From the NCBI GenBank assembly GCA_041916675.1, contig JAYRZB010000009.1, positions 1-64,000 of the forward strand: a stretch of 64,000 nucleotides of DNA, in the 5' to 3' direction. Shown one piece after another: positions 31,301 through 42,529 of this stretch. The translations under genes and the position numbers were made by a program. Each line of letters starts with the position of its first letter. Position 1 is the first letter of the stretch. The notes beneath the pieces are model-generated. The model ran no database searches. It was not told where the DNA came from and saw only the letters and a list, made by a program, of their open reading frames with translations. The stretch is from JAYRZB01 sp041916675. Its GTDB lineage: Bacteria; Pseudomonadota; Alphaproteobacteria; Rhizobiales; Devosiaceae.

Positions 31301-33172
31301 ATGCTGACCATCACCAACCTGACCTACCGCATCCAGGGCCGCGAGCTGTTCGAGGATGCGTCGGTGACCCTGCCCACCGGCTCCAAGACCGGGTTCGTGG
31401 GCAAGAACGGCACGGGCAAGACCACGCTTTTCCACCTGATCCAGGGGCACATCAGCCCCGATGCCGGCAGCATCGACCTGGTGCGCAAGGCCCGTATCGG
31501 CGCCGTGGCGCAGGAAGCACCGGCCAGCGAAGTTTCCGTGCTCGATGTAGTGCTCGCCGCCGACGTCGAACGCTCCGCCCTGCTCAAGGAGGCGGAAACC
31601 GTCACCGATCCGGATCGGATTTCAGAAGTCTATACCCGCCTCGCCGATATCGACGCACACACCGCCGAAGCCCGTGCTTCGTCCATCCTAAAGGGGCTCG
31701 GCTTCGAGGCAGACCGGCAGAACAGCCCCACCCGCGAACTCTCCGGCGGCTGGCGTATGCGCGTGGCGTTGGCCGGCGTGCTCTTTGCCCAGCCCGACCT
31801 GCTGCTGCTCGATGAGCCGACCAACTATCTCGATCTCGAAGGCACACTCTGGCTCGAAAAGTACTTAGCGACCTATCCCTACACCGTCTTCATGATCAGC
31901 CACGACCGCGACCTGCTTAACAAGTCGGTGTCCTCGATCATTCACCTCGAGCATAAGAAACTCACCTTCTACAAGGGCAATTACGACACGTTCGAATCTA
32001 CCCGCCGCATGCAGATGGAACTGAACAACAAGAGCCGTGAGAAGACGCTCGATCAGATCGCGCACATGCAAAAGTTTGTTGATCGCTTCAAGGCCAAGGC
32101 CACCAAGGCCAAGCAGGCGCAGGCCCGCGTCAAGATGATCGAAAAGCTCAGGCCGCCCGCGGCCATGTTCGATGAGTACTCGGCGCCCTTCACGTTCCAG
32201 CAGCCCAAAGTCGATCAGGCCTCGCCCATGATCACGCTCGAAGGCGTTTCGGCGGGCTATGGCGACAAGAGGATCCTGAAAAACATCACCATGCGCATCG
32301 ATCCCGAAGACCGGATCGCGCTCATCGGGGTCAATGGCAACGGCAAATCCACCTTCGCCAAATTGCTGGCCGGGGATATCCGCCCGATGGGCGGGGAGAT
32401 GCGCAAGGGCAAGAAGCTCGAAATCGCCCATTTCGCCCAGCACCAGATGGACAAGCTCAAGCCCGAGCAGACCCCGCTCGAGCACGTCATCGACCTGATG
32501 CCCTATGACAACGAAACCAAGCGCCGCTCGCGCCTGTCGCAGATGGGGCTGACCAAGTCGCGCATGGATACCTTGGCCAAGAACCTTTCGGGCGGCGAAC
32601 GCGCCCGCCTGCTCATGGGCCTGATCACGTTTAACGGCCCGGGCATGATGATCCTCGACGAACCCACCAACCATCTCGATATCGACAGCCGCGATGCGCT
32701 GGTGCATGCGCTGAACGAATATGAAGGTGCGGTTCTGATCATCAGCCACGACCGGCATCTGGTCGAAGCCACATGTGATACGCTCTGGATCGCCGCCGAC
32801 GGAACCATCAGGGAACTCGACGAAGACCTCGACAGCTACCAGCGTTCGATCACCGGCGCGAAAGAACGGAGCGGCGGCGGCACCTCAAAGGATGATCGCA
32901 AGCGCGAAAAACAGGAGGCGGCGGCACGCCGTGCCGAGCTCGCTCCCCTGCGCAAGTCGATCCAGGATGCCGAGCACAAGATCGCACGCCTCAAGGTGGA
33001 GCTGGCCAAAGTCGAGGCCCAGTTGTCCGACCCCGCAACCCTGAATGGCGGCAAGGATCGGATCATTTCCCTCGGCAAGGACAAGGCGCGTTTTTCTGCC
33101 GAAATCGAAGCCACCGAAGAATTGTGGCTTCAGATGAGCACGGAGCTTGAAGAGGCGCAGGCGGCCGCCTGA
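31301..33172 (+). CDS. ABC-F family ATPase (YheS/Uup-like)
   Basis: The 623-residue soluble protein has two ABC domains. The first has Walker A VGKNGTGKTT, signature LSGGWRMRVALA and Walker B LLLLDEPTNYLD. The second has GVNGNGKST, LSGGERARLL and MILDEPTNHLD. The linker about residues 230-300 (P-site tRNA interaction motif) is Lys/Arg/Gln-rich. A C-terminal coiled coil (about 540-620) is present. There is no membrane domain, so it is likely a ribosome-associated translation factor rather than a transporter. No antibiotic-resistance signature can be read. Confidence 0.94.
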   Translation: MLTITNLTYRIQGRELFEDASVTLPTGSKTGFVGKNGTGKTTLFHLIQGHISPDAGSIDLVRKARIGAVAQEAPASEVSVLDVVLAADVERSALLKEAETVTDPDRISEVYTRLADIDAHTAEARASSILKGLGFEADRQNSPTRELSGGWRMRVALAGVLFAQPDLLLLDEPTNYLDLEGTLWLEKYLATYPYTVFMISHDRDLLNKSVSSIIHLEHKKLTFYKGNYDTFESTRRMQMELNNKSREKTLDQIAHMQKFVDRFKAKATKAKQAQARVKMIEKLRPPAAMFDEYSAPFTFQQPKVDQASPMITLEGVSAGYGDKRILKNITMRIDPEDRIALIGVNGNGKSTFAKLLAGDIRPMGGEMRKGKKLEIAHFAQHQMDKLKPEQTPLEHVIDLMPYDNETKRRSRLSQMGLTKSRMDTLAKNLSGGERARLLMGLITFNGPGMMILDEPTNHLDIDSRDALVHALNEYEGAVLIISHDRHLVEATCDTLWIAADGTIRELDEDLDSYQRSITGAKERSGGGTSKDDRKREKQEAAARRAELAPLRKSIQDAEHKIARLKVELAKVEAQLSDPATLNGGKDRIISLGKDKARFSAEIEATEELWLQMSTELEEAQAAA

Positions 33173-33185
33173 TGCCCTTGCCGGA

Positions 33186-33225
33186 CCGGCGTGGGCCCGA
33201 TCCCGCGCTGGTCAAGCCACGCCGG
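33186..33225. other. Inverted repeat after the ABC-F gene
   Basis: CCGGCGTGG and its complement CCACGCCGG are separated by 22 bases just after the ABC-F stop. A stem-loop could form, but no T tract follows, so it is not a clear intrinsic terminator. Confidence 0.4.
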
Positions 33226-33318
33226 ACCTTGCGGCCCGACGAGTCCAGCGTTTCTGCCAGTTGACAGTGTCCGGCATTGATCGTTGAGATGAAGTCCGCT
33301 TCATCCTCGGGTCACGCC

Positions 33319-34191
33319 ATGCGCGCCAGTCTGTTCCGTGCATTTATTGCCATCACCACGCTGCTGGCCATGGCCGCCCCCGCCCTGCCCGCCTCCAAGC
33401 TTTCCGACCGCCAGGTGCGGCAGGCGCAGGAGTTTGCCTTGAACAATTCGTTGTTCATTCTCTACCACGAGGTCGCGCACCTGCTGTTCGATCAGCTCAA
33501 CGTTCCAGTGCTGGGCAAGGAAGAAGATGCCGCCGACAACATGGCGGCCTATACCATGATCAAGAAGCACAGCACTCAGTCCGATGCGGCCCTGGCCGAC
33601 GCTGCCTATGGTTGGCTGCTCTATGGCAAGCTGTACGACGGCGAGCTCGACAAGGAAGATTTCTACAACGAGCACAGCCTCGACAGCCAGCGGGCCTATC
33701 AGATCGTGTGTATGATGGTCGGCGCCAGCCCCAGCACGTTCGGCAAGATTGCCGATGACTACGAAATGGACCGCGATCGCCAGGAGCGTTGCGGACGCGA
33801 CTATGCCCTGGTCGAGCGCAGCCTCGATAGCGTGCTCAACCGCTATCTTGGCAAGAACAACGGCAAGGGCACCAAGGTTAACATCACCTATCACGCCGCA
33901 TCCGGCGACCTCCGCAAGGCCCGCGACGTCTTCGAAAAGAGCGGTGTCTTCGAGCAGGTGGCTGACGAACTCAAGGCCAACTACGCGCTCTCGCAACCCG
34001 TCAGCTTCCGCGCCAAACGCTGTGGCGAGGCCAATGCTTTTTATGACCCCGATGCCGTCGAGGTCATCTTCTGCTACGAAATGGTGGACGAGTTGATGGC
34101 TTTGATCGCCAAGGACATGCCGGAGGATGTCGCACCTCCGCCCCGGATCAGCACCCCCGGTTTCGGCCGCGCCGGCACTTCGGGTATCTGA
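33319..34191 (+). CDS. DUF4344 putative metallopeptidase
   Basis: From ATG 33319 the 290-residue protein begins MRASLFRAFIAITTLLAMAAP, a signal peptide ending near LPASK; 33289 is an alternative start. The segment LYHEVAHLLFDQLNVPVLGKEEDAADNMA contains HEVAH, the gluzincin zinc motif, with the acidic segment EEDAAD after it, as in the DUF4344 family. A Cys-containing C-terminal domain (MVGASPSTFGKIADDYEMD, KRCGEANAFYDP) follows. It is exported; protease activity is predicted, not shown. Confidence 0.88.
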   Translation: MRASLFRAFIAITTLLAMAAPALPASKLSDRQVRQAQEFALNNSLFILYHEVAHLLFDQLNVPVLGKEEDAADNMAAYTMIKKHSTQSDAALADAAYGWLLYGKLYDGELDKEDFYNEHSLDSQRAYQIVCMMVGASPSTFGKIADDYEMDRDRQERCGRDYALVERSLDSVLNRYLGKNNGKGTKVNITYHAASGDLRKARDVFEKSGVFEQVADELKANYALSQPVSFRAKRCGEANAFYDPDAVEVIFCYEMVDELMALIAKDMPEDVAPPPRISTPGFGRAGTSGI

Positions 34192-34812
34192 TCAGCTGAA
34201 GCCCGAATACCGGCCGGGCCGGTGATTGATGGCGATGATCAGGTTGAACACCACCGCCCCCAGCAGCGAGAGCGCCACCTTGTCCCAAGGCAGCACAAGC
34301 AGGGCCAGCAGCAGGATGGCCGCATCAACGCCAAGCTGAAACAGCCCGGCCCTGATCCCGAATCTCTGCTGCAGGTAAAGTCCGAGGATGGTCACGCCAC
34401 CCAGGCTCGACTTGTGCCGGATCAGGATCAACGCGCCCAGCCCGAACAGCATGCCTCCGGCAATCGCGGCAAAGATCGGGTCGACCGCATCAAGCCTGAC
34501 CCAACCGGGCATGAATGTCGAAAATATTGAAACCATGCTCACGGATATGAAGGTTTTGATCGCAAATTTTAGACCCATGCGCAAAACCGCAAAAATGTAG
34601 AAAGGCAGGTTGATCGCAAAGAAGACCACCCCGAAATCCACCCCGGTCGCATAGTGACTGAGCAGGGCCAACCCGGAGGTGCTGCCGGTGGTAAGCTTTG
34701 ATTCCGTATAGAAAATCAGCCCGATGGCCACCGCCAGCGCGCCGGTGGGCAGTGCCAGAATATCCTCATAAAGCCTGTGACGCGCAGGCTGATCCCCCGC
34801 CTGATCGCTCAT
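34192..34812 (-). CDS. YitT-family membrane protein
   Basis: The 206-residue protein starts at ATG 34812, overlapping the end of holC (ATGA). It has about five to six membrane helices with LTTGSTSGLALLSHYATG and SLGGVTILGLYLQQRFGIRAG, typical of YitT/DUF161. Function is not established; some relatives are linked to metal or ion homeostasis. It is likely co-transcribed with pepA and holC. Confidence 0.88.
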   Translation of the reverse strand: MSDQAGDQPARHRLYEDILALPTGALAVAIGLIFYTESKLTTGSTSGLALLSHYATGVDFGVVFFAINLPFYIFAVLRMGLKFAIKTFISVSMVSIFSTFMPGWVRLDAVDPIFAAIAGGMLFGLGALILIRHKSSLGGVTILGLYLQQRFGIRAGLFQLGVDAAILLLALLVLPWDKVALSLLGAVVFNLIIAINHRPGRYSGFS

Positions 34813-35251
34813 GCCTTCTTGACCCAGCGCCCGCTCTCGTCTTGCTGCCAGTAAGTGAGTGTGCCTGTCGGTCCCAGCGCCCGCCACGCGGCCCGCGCTT
34901 CGGTCACTGCATCGGGGTCATGCCCCGAAAACATAAAGACAATCCGCTCATAGCCGTCGGCCGATTGCGGCACAGCACGATCCACGAAGAAGCGCACATT
35001 GGCCCCGTTTGGATTCTCCGGCCCGGCCGTGATCAGCACCGGCTGGTCAGCATCCTCGAGCGCTCCCGCCACCGCATGCGGCAGAAAACTATCCTCCCGA
35101 AATGTCCAGAGCACGCTGTCGATAGCCTCGGCGCGCTCTACGCTGCCCACTTCCACCACCGCGCGCCAGCCGCGTTCGAGGGTCTTCTCCAGCAGCACCG
35201 GCAAGACCTTCTCGAGCGGTTGATTCTCGAGGTGATAGAAGAGGATATCAG

Positions 35252-35255
<4 letters not shown>
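34809..35255 (-). CDS. holC: DNA polymerase III subunit chi
   Basis: The 148-residue protein MTDILFYHLENQPLEKVLPVLLEK is a HolC chi subunit, which links the clamp loader to single-stranded DNA-binding protein. It has RGWRAVVEVGSVERAEAIDSVLWTFREDSFLPH and IVFMFSGHDPDAVTEARAAW, both family hallmarks. It overlaps pepA by four bases and is followed by a YitT gene. The holC-pepA pairing is common in proteobacteria. Confidence 0.95.
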
Positions 35256-36745
<1,490 letters not shown>

Positions 36746-36959
36746 GGAAAATGCCTTGCTCTGGCGTGAGGGAAACCGCTTCTTCGGCGGCCTGTTGGAA
36801 ATCTATTCCCAATCCATAGCGGCTTTGCCGGTCGCGTCAATCCCGCAACACCGGGTGGCAAAACCCGTGGCTTTTTATGCGATTGCCTTGCCTTGAACGG
36901 CAAAGCGCAGCACTGTCGGACAACGGGTGCACTGTGTCCGGCAGGTTTGAGTTGGGGAC

Positions 36960-38048
36960 ATGAGCCGTCTCACCGGTTATCTCACACGGCTATTCGCTTT
37001 GGACGCTCTGGCACTGCTGGCCGTGGCGGCAATCCTGCTGTTCCTCATCCAGTGCCTGCGCATTTTCGATGTGGTCTCGGTCAAGGGCCAGGGCATGCTC
37101 ACCCTGGTCGGTCAGGGGTTGCTGGCCATGCCACCGCTGGTGGTGGTTTTCCTCTATGTCTGCATGGGCATCGGGTTGGCGCGAGCCCTCACCGCCCTGC
37201 AGCAGACGTTCGAATTGCACATCATCCATGTTAGCAACCGCGTGCGGGCCCTCATCACCGCGGTGATGACCTTTGCTATTGGCGGCGCCTTGCTGGTGTC
37301 GCTGCTCTCCCATTTGGTCGAGCCGGTATCGAGCCGCTATCTCAACGACTGGAGCGCCCAGATCGCTGCCGACATCGTCAGCCGCACGTTGACGCCGCAC
37401 CGCTTCAGCCAGGTCATGCCCGGTGTCGTCATCGTCATCGGCGGCCGGCAGGGCAATGGCGATATCTTCGATTTCTTCGCCGACGACCGTCGCGACCCTG
37501 AGACCAGGCGCACTTATTTCGCCAAGTCTGCCGTCGTTGCTGCAACCGACGAAGGCTACGTGCTGCAGATGAAAGATGGTTCCATCCAGTACCTGTCGGC
37601 CACTGGCGAATTTTCTGAAGTCTCCTTCGGCACTTACGACATCGACATCGCCCGCCTGACCACCGCCATCGATGGCGGCGGCAGCTATGCGGAGCGTGAC
37701 AGTTTTGATCTGTTCTCCGAAGGGCTGCGCACCGGGGTCTGGCCCGATGATATGCTCAAACGGCTGGTGGACCGGGCCAGCGAGGCACTGCGGGTGATCG
37801 GCATGTGCCTTCTGGTGGCAGGCATCGCGGCCTTCCCCAACGGTCGGCGGCGCAAGGCCCGTCTGCCGCTTGAAGTCGTGGTGTTGGTCGTCGCCTTCAC
37901 CGAGCGCACAATTGGCAATTACGCCCCCCTGCCCGACTACCTGCGCACCCTCTCCGGGGTGACCGTGTTGTGCATTGTCGGTATGACCCTCCTCCTCATC
38001 CGGCTGCGGGTGTTTACGCCTATCGCCTCACGTGTGGCGACCACATGA
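36960..38048 (+). CDS. lptF: LPS export permease LptF
   Basis: The 362-residue inner-membrane protein has three N-terminal helices, a beta-jellyroll periplasmic domain (about residues 140-250), and three C-terminal helices, as in the YjgP/YjgQ family. It partners LptG to extract LPS and pass it to the periplasmic bridge. The order lptF-lptG-lptD and the ATGA overlap with lptG indicate an operon. The ATPase LptB is not in this window. Confidence 0.94.
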   Translation: MSRLTGYLTRLFALDALALLAVAAILLFLIQCLRIFDVVSVKGQGMLTLVGQGLLAMPPLVVVFLYVCMGIGLARALTALQQTFELHIIHVSNRVRALITAVMTFAIGGALLVSLLSHLVEPVSSRYLNDWSAQIAADIVSRTLTPHRFSQVMPGVVIVIGGRQGNGDIFDFFADDRRDPETRRTYFAKSAVVAATDEGYVLQMKDGSIQYLSATGEFSEVSFGTYDIDIARLTTAIDGGGSYAERDSFDLFSEGLRTGVWPDDMLKRLVDRASEALRVIGMCLLVAGIAAFPNGRRRKARLPLEVVVLVVAFTERTIGNYAPLPDYLRTLSGVTVLCIVGMTLLLIRLRVFTPIASRVATT

Positions 38049-39118
38049 GCCGGATCGATCGCGTTATTCTCAGCCGCCTCGGCAACCGTATCGCGGTATC
38101 GGTTGGCGTCATCTTCGGGCTGATCTGCCTGGTGGAATCGCTCGATGCGGGGCGCTTTTTCCGCCTCTCCGAGTTGGGCGGCCCGCAATTGGCCCTGCTC
38201 ACCATTGCCGCCAGTGCGGCGCGCTGGACGATCAAGACCTTGTCCGTGACCGTGTTGATCGGGGCCATCGTCGGCATCATTGACCTGCAGACGCGCCGCG
38301 AGCTGGTGGTGATCAAGGCTGCCGGATTTTCCATCTGGCGAATATTGCGCGCACCAGTGCTGGCCACTCTTATGATTGGCCTCGGCATCTCCGCCGTCGC
38401 CGATGCAGCCGTCACCACGATCAACCGTGTCCACAACCCCACCCCCACCGGCGGCTATGGCAGCCTGGTTCCATCAGGTGAGATCTGGCTCGAACAGGGT
38501 TCGGGCGAGACAGGCTACATGATCATGGCCAATCGCCTCAACCCGGCCGAAGCAAAGCTCAGTGAGGTGACAGTGTTCCTGCCCAATGCCGAGGAGGGCT
38601 CGCGGGTGATTGCCGAAAGCGCCGTCTTGCAGAACGGTCAATGGGCCTTTGAAGCGGCGTATCTGCACACGCCCTCGTTTGCACCGATGCGGTTGGCGCC
38701 CGACTACACCCTTGCCAGCACCAGCACCACGGCAGATTTGAGGCTCAGGTATTCGTCCACCGAGGATCTTACGCTTTTTGAGATCGTCCAGACCCTTGCC
38801 AACCGCGTCGCCGACCCGGTTTTTGCCGCTTCATTAACCACAAGATTGCTTAAGCTGCTGACCCTGCCGCTATTGCTCGTCGGGTCATTGCTGATTGCTT
38901 TTGCATTTACCGCCGGTTATCGAAGGACCAATAAATATGGGGCTGCGGTCCTTTATGGTATAGTTCTGGGCTTTGTGGTGTTTGTGATCACCGAAATGGC
39001 AGACCGGGCCGGGTCTGCCGGTGTGCTCAATCCCACGCTTGCCGCCGTTGGGCCAGCTTTCGTTGCCATTGTCATCGGCCTGACAGTGCTGCTGCGAAAA
39101 GAAGACGGGCGAGTGTGA
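38045..39118 (+). CDS. lptG: LPS export permease LptG
   Basis: The ATG at 38045 overlaps the lptF stop and gives 357 residues; longer in-frame extension upstream lies inside lptF. Six helices flank a periplasmic domain. LDAGRFFRLSELGGPQLALL and RRELVVIKAAGFSIWRILRAP match LptG. It forms the export complex with LptF. The stop overlaps the lptD start. Confidence 0.94.
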   Translation: MSRIDRVILSRLGNRIAVSVGVIFGLICLVESLDAGRFFRLSELGGPQLALLTIAASAARWTIKTLSVTVLIGAIVGIIDLQTRRELVVIKAAGFSIWRILRAPVLATLMIGLGISAVADAAVTTINRVHNPTPTGGYGSLVPSGEIWLEQGSGETGYMIMANRLNPAEAKLSEVTVFLPNAEEGSRVIAESAVLQNGQWAFEAAYLHTPSFAPMRLAPDYTLASTSTTADLRLRYSSTEDLTLFEIVQTLANRVADPVFAASLTTRLLKLLTLPLLLVGSLLIAFAFTAGYRRTNKYGAAVLYGIVLGFVVFVITEMADRAGSAGVLNPTLAAVGPAFVAIVIGLTVLLRKEDGRV

Positions 39119-41409
39119 TGCGTTTGGGTTGGGGCAGCAGTTTTGGGGCGTTCGTGCGCTTGGCTGCCGCCACAGCAACGCTGGCTCTGGTTGCGACCGT
39201 CCCCGCACTCTCTGGTCCGCTTGTCCCCGCCGGATTTTTCGATTCCATCCCCACCGCTGCCGCCGGTTCGGCGGAAATCGAGGCCGATTTCCTGTCCTAC
39301 AACGCCGCGTCGGGTGTCGTGACCGCCACAGGCGGTGTGCAACTGAGCTATCAGGGCTACAAAGCCACCGGCGACGAAGTGCTTTATTCACCCAAGACCG
39401 GCGCCGTCCGCCTGACCGGCAACGTCAATGTCCGCGACCCGGCTGGCAATGTTTATAGCGCCGACTATGTCGATGTGACCGGCGGCATGAAGGCCGCCGT
39501 CCTGCGTGCCATGACCATCCGCACCGCCGATGGGGCGCTGATCACCGCCGGCGACGCCAACTATTCCAGGGCCCTCGAAACCGTCCTGACCGACACGTCC
39601 TATGCTCCGTGCGGCGAATGTATCGACGACAAAGGCCGCCGCATCGGCTGGAAAGTTCGTTCAGCCCGCATCGTCTACGACAATCAATCCAAAATTATCT
39701 ACCTTGAACAATCCCGGCTCGAACTGCTCGGCTTCCCGGTTGCATGGCTGCCCTGGATGGCCCTGCCCGATCCGTCTGAATATGGCCTTGAGGGGATGCA
39801 GTTCCCCTCGTTTGAGTATTCCGAGCAGATCGGTGGTCAACTCAACCTGCCCTACCAGTTCACGCTCAGCAACGACACCGACCTGATCGTAACCCCATCG
39901 CTGATGTCGCGGCAGGGGATCATGCTCTCTGCCGAGATCATCCAACGCTTCGCCAACGGCCAGATGAGCGCCAAGGCCAGTGGGCTCTATCAGCTCGACC
40001 GTTCCGCTTTCGCGGGCCAGGTCGGCGACCTCGACTGGCGCGGCGCCATCCAGACCAGCGGGCGCTTCACGCCTGCTGAAAACTGGACGGCGGGCTGGTC
40101 CTATACCCTGGCAACCGACGCCGCGTTCCTCACCGACTACAAGCTCTCCGAGGACCGCAACCGGGTCAACGAAGTCTATGCCACCTATCTCAGCCGCGAC
40201 TTTTACGGCGATGTCCGGCTCCAGCAGTTCAACCTTTTGGGCAACTATACCCAGGCCGAACAGGACAAGCAGGCCATGGCCCTGCCCAACGCCCGTTTTG
40301 AGACGGTACAGCCGCTGGATGATGGTTTCGGTCAGATCGAATTCAGCGCCCGCCTGCTGGGCGTCTATCGCGGCGCCGACCAGATCGCGCCCTCGCCCGC
40401 CGTACCACAATATGGGTTTGGCGTGGCCAGTCAGAAGACCCACCTGATGGTTCAGGCAAGCTGGCAAAACCAGGTCATCGTTCCCGGCGGCCTGGCGGTT
40501 ACGCCCTATCTCGGTCTGCGCGGAGATGCGGCCTATTACGATGGTGCAAGCGCCCTGGTCGCCGGCCCCACGTCGCTGCTTACCGCCACCCCTATTGCCG
40601 CCCTCGATGTACGCTTCCCCATGATCGGGCGCGACGATTGGAACAATACCCATCTGCTCGAACCAATCGCCCAGTTGGTCTATCGCGGCAGTGACACCAC
40701 CTCGGTCGGCATCACCAACGACGATGCGCAGTCCTTTGTGTTCGAAGACACTAACCTCTTCAGCTACAACCGCTTTACCGGCAGTGATCGGCAGGAAACG
40801 GGCCTTCGCGCCAATATCGGTGCCCGCTACCAGGCCAATTTCTCCGATGGCAGCTGGCTCGAGCTGATGGCCGGACAGTCCTTCCATCTGGCTGGCGCCA
40901 ACGCGCTCTCCATCGCCGACCACGCCCAGACAGGCAACAGCACCGGGCTTGGCAACACCAACTCCTATCTGGTGCTTGGGGCCAAAGGCTCGTTCATGGA
41001 TGGCTTCACCACCGGCGCCAAGGTGCAGGTCGATACCACGACGCCAAGTGTTGAGCGCGTTTCCGCCTCGGTCCGCTATGACAACGAAGGTTATACCGCC
41101 GGTACCGATTATCTCTACCGCGCCGCCAATCCGGCCCTCGGCGTGGCGCAGGACCAGCACGAGGTCTACGGCTATGTCGGCATTCCTGTCGCCGACTATT
41201 GGCGGCTCACCGCTGGCGCCGGCTGGGATATTGCAACCTCCAATTGGCTCGAAGCCACTGCCGGTCTGAATTATGACGATGGTTACCTGCAATTTGGCGC
41301 AGCCGCGACACGCACTGGCCCCACGCACACCAGCCCGAATGACACCCGCTTTACCGGCAGCTTCCGCCTCAAGGCGCCAACCACCAAGGGCATCGGTCTC
41401 GAATTTTGA
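39118..41409 (+). CDS. lptD: LPS assembly outer-membrane protein LptD
   Basis: The 763-residue protein has a signal peptide, an OstA-like jellyroll (IEADFLSYNAASGVVTATGGVQL, about residues 55-190), and a large C-terminal beta-barrel with alternating polar strands ending GIGLEF. A GTG at 39115 is an alternate start. It inserts LPS in the outer leaflet; its partner LptE is not seen here. Cysteines at YAPCGEC are present but the E. coli disulphide pattern cannot be confirmed. The frame overlaps lptG by one base. Confidence 0.94.
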   Translation: MRLGWGSSFGAFVRLAAATATLALVATVPALSGPLVPAGFFDSIPTAAAGSAEIEADFLSYNAASGVVTATGGVQLSYQGYKATGDEVLYSPKTGAVRLTGNVNVRDPAGNVYSADYVDVTGGMKAAVLRAMTIRTADGALITAGDANYSRALETVLTDTSYAPCGECIDDKGRRIGWKVRSARIVYDNQSKIIYLEQSRLELLGFPVAWLPWMALPDPSEYGLEGMQFPSFEYSEQIGGQLNLPYQFTLSNDTDLIVTPSLMSRQGIMLSAEIIQRFANGQMSAKASGLYQLDRSAFAGQVGDLDWRGAIQTSGRFTPAENWTAGWSYTLATDAAFLTDYKLSEDRNRVNEVYATYLSRDFYGDVRLQQFNLLGNYTQAEQDKQAMALPNARFETVQPLDDGFGQIEFSARLLGVYRGADQIAPSPAVPQYGFGVASQKTHLMVQASWQNQVIVPGGLAVTPYLGLRGDAAYYDGASALVAGPTSLLTATPIAALDVRFPMIGRDDWNNTHLLEPIAQLVYRGSDTTSVGITNDDAQSFVFEDTNLFSYNRFTGSDRQETGLRANIGARYQANFSDGSWLELMAGQSFHLAGANALSIADHAQTGNSTGLGNTNSYLVLGAKGSFMDGFTTGAKVQVDTTTPSVERVSASVRYDNEGYTAGTDYLYRAANPALGVAQDQHEVYGYVGIPVADYWRLTAGAGWDIATSNWLEATAGLNYDDGYLQFGAAATRTGPTHTSPNDTRFTGSFRLKAPTTKGIGLEF

Positions 41410-41522
41410 CTGGCCTGCCCATTTCGATGCCGGAATGACTTGCGCCACACCGATTTTGGCCGCATTTCTCGACAAGAAACACCTTTGACGCGGGCCGGTG
41501 TTCCAGCCCACCCCAACACTGG

Positions 41523-42431
41523 ATGATGACGATGGTTCGTACCCTGACTGCCCTGGTTCTTGGCCTGATGCTCATGGTGGGCATCGCTGCCCCGGTCGCT
41601 GCGGCAACTGTGCGGGTCACCGTCAACCAGACCCCGATCACCGACGTTCAGATTGCCCAGCGCGTCAAGCTGCTGCAGCTTGAAGGTCGCGGCGGCGGCG
41701 CCACCAAGGCCGCAACCGAAGAACTGATCAACGAAACCCTGATGATGCAGGAAGCCAAGCGCCTCGGCATCGCCGTCACCGATGCGCAGGTCAACGACGC
41801 TATTCTCAACGTCGCCCGCAACATCAAGGTCAGCCGCGACAAGCTCGGGCAGATCCTGAACCAGGCCGGCGTGAACATCGAAACCCTCAAGGATCGTATG
41901 CGCGCCGCCATTGCCTGGTCGCAGGTGACGCAGGCAGCTGTCATGCCGCGGGTCCAGATTTCCGAAGCTGAGCTTGAGCGCCAGGCCGAAGGCAAGATCA
42001 CCGCAGCCAACAGCTTTGACTATATCCTCAAGGAAGTCATTTTCGTGCTGCCGGGCGGCAAGGGCAACGCATCGGCCCGCACCGGGCAGGCCAACAGCTT
42101 CCGCAAGCAGTTCCAGGGCTGCGACTCGGCTGTGCAGTTGTCGACCAAGTTCACCGACGCAGCGGTGATCGACGTGGGCCGCCGCCACGCCACCCAGCTT
42201 CCGGATGCCATTTCCAACGAACTGGCCAAGCTCAATGTCGGCGGCATCACCAAGCCGCGCGTTGTGCAGGGCGGGGTTTCCATGCTCGCAATCTGCGCCA
42301 AGGAAGTGGCGGAAGACACCACCTTCATCAAGGGCAACCTGCGACAGGAAGCCGGCAACGCTGCCATGAAGGGCGAGGTCGACGCCTACCTCAAGGAAAT
42401 CCGCGCCAAGGCGCGCATCATCTACGGCTAA
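41523..42431 (+). CDS. surA: SurA-like periplasmic chaperone
   Basis: The 302-residue product has a signal peptide ending near APVAAA and a SurA N-terminal chaperone core (VNQTPITDVQIAQRVKLLQLEG to about residue 165). The C-terminal half (ILKEVIFVLPGGKGNA, LGVGGITKPRVVQG-like segments) corresponds to one degenerate PPIase region; it is shorter than E. coli SurA, which has two. It lies between lptD and pdxA, the typical surA position, and should assist outer-membrane protein folding. In-frame ATGs at 41526 and 41532 are possible starts. Confidence 0.88.
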   Translation: MMTMVRTLTALVLGLMLMVGIAAPVAAATVRVTVNQTPITDVQIAQRVKLLQLEGRGGGATKAATEELINETLMMQEAKRLGIAVTDAQVNDAILNVARNIKVSRDKLGQILNQAGVNIETLKDRMRAAIAWSQVTQAAVMPRVQISEAELERQAEGKITAANSFDYILKEVIFVLPGGKGNASARTGQANSFRKQFQGCDSAVQLSTKFTDAAVIDVGRRHATQLPDAISNELAKLNVGGITKPRVVQGGVSMLAICAKEVAEDTTFIKGNLRQEAGNAAMKGEVDAYLKEIRAKARIIYG

Positions 42432-42439
42432 CCCTCGAG

Positions 42440-42460
42440 CGGCCCCGGGCGCCGGGGCCG
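42440..42460 (+). terminator. Terminator-like hairpin after surA
   Basis: A nine-pair stem CGGCCCCGG-GCG-CCGGGGCCG begins nine bases after the surA stop and is followed by TTCTGCATTTTC. The T tract is interrupted, so partial readthrough to pdxA is possible. Confidence 0.7.
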
Positions 42461-42529
42461 TTCTGCATTTTCTGATTCCGTTGTTCGGGCCAGTGCGTTG
42501 ATTTTCCGCACCAATTGAATGAGGCAACC

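Noticed and set aside
39661..41511. Minus-strand frame of 616 residues
   Set aside because: It is a shadow of lptD; high GC leaves few stops in this antisense frame and no family is recognisable.
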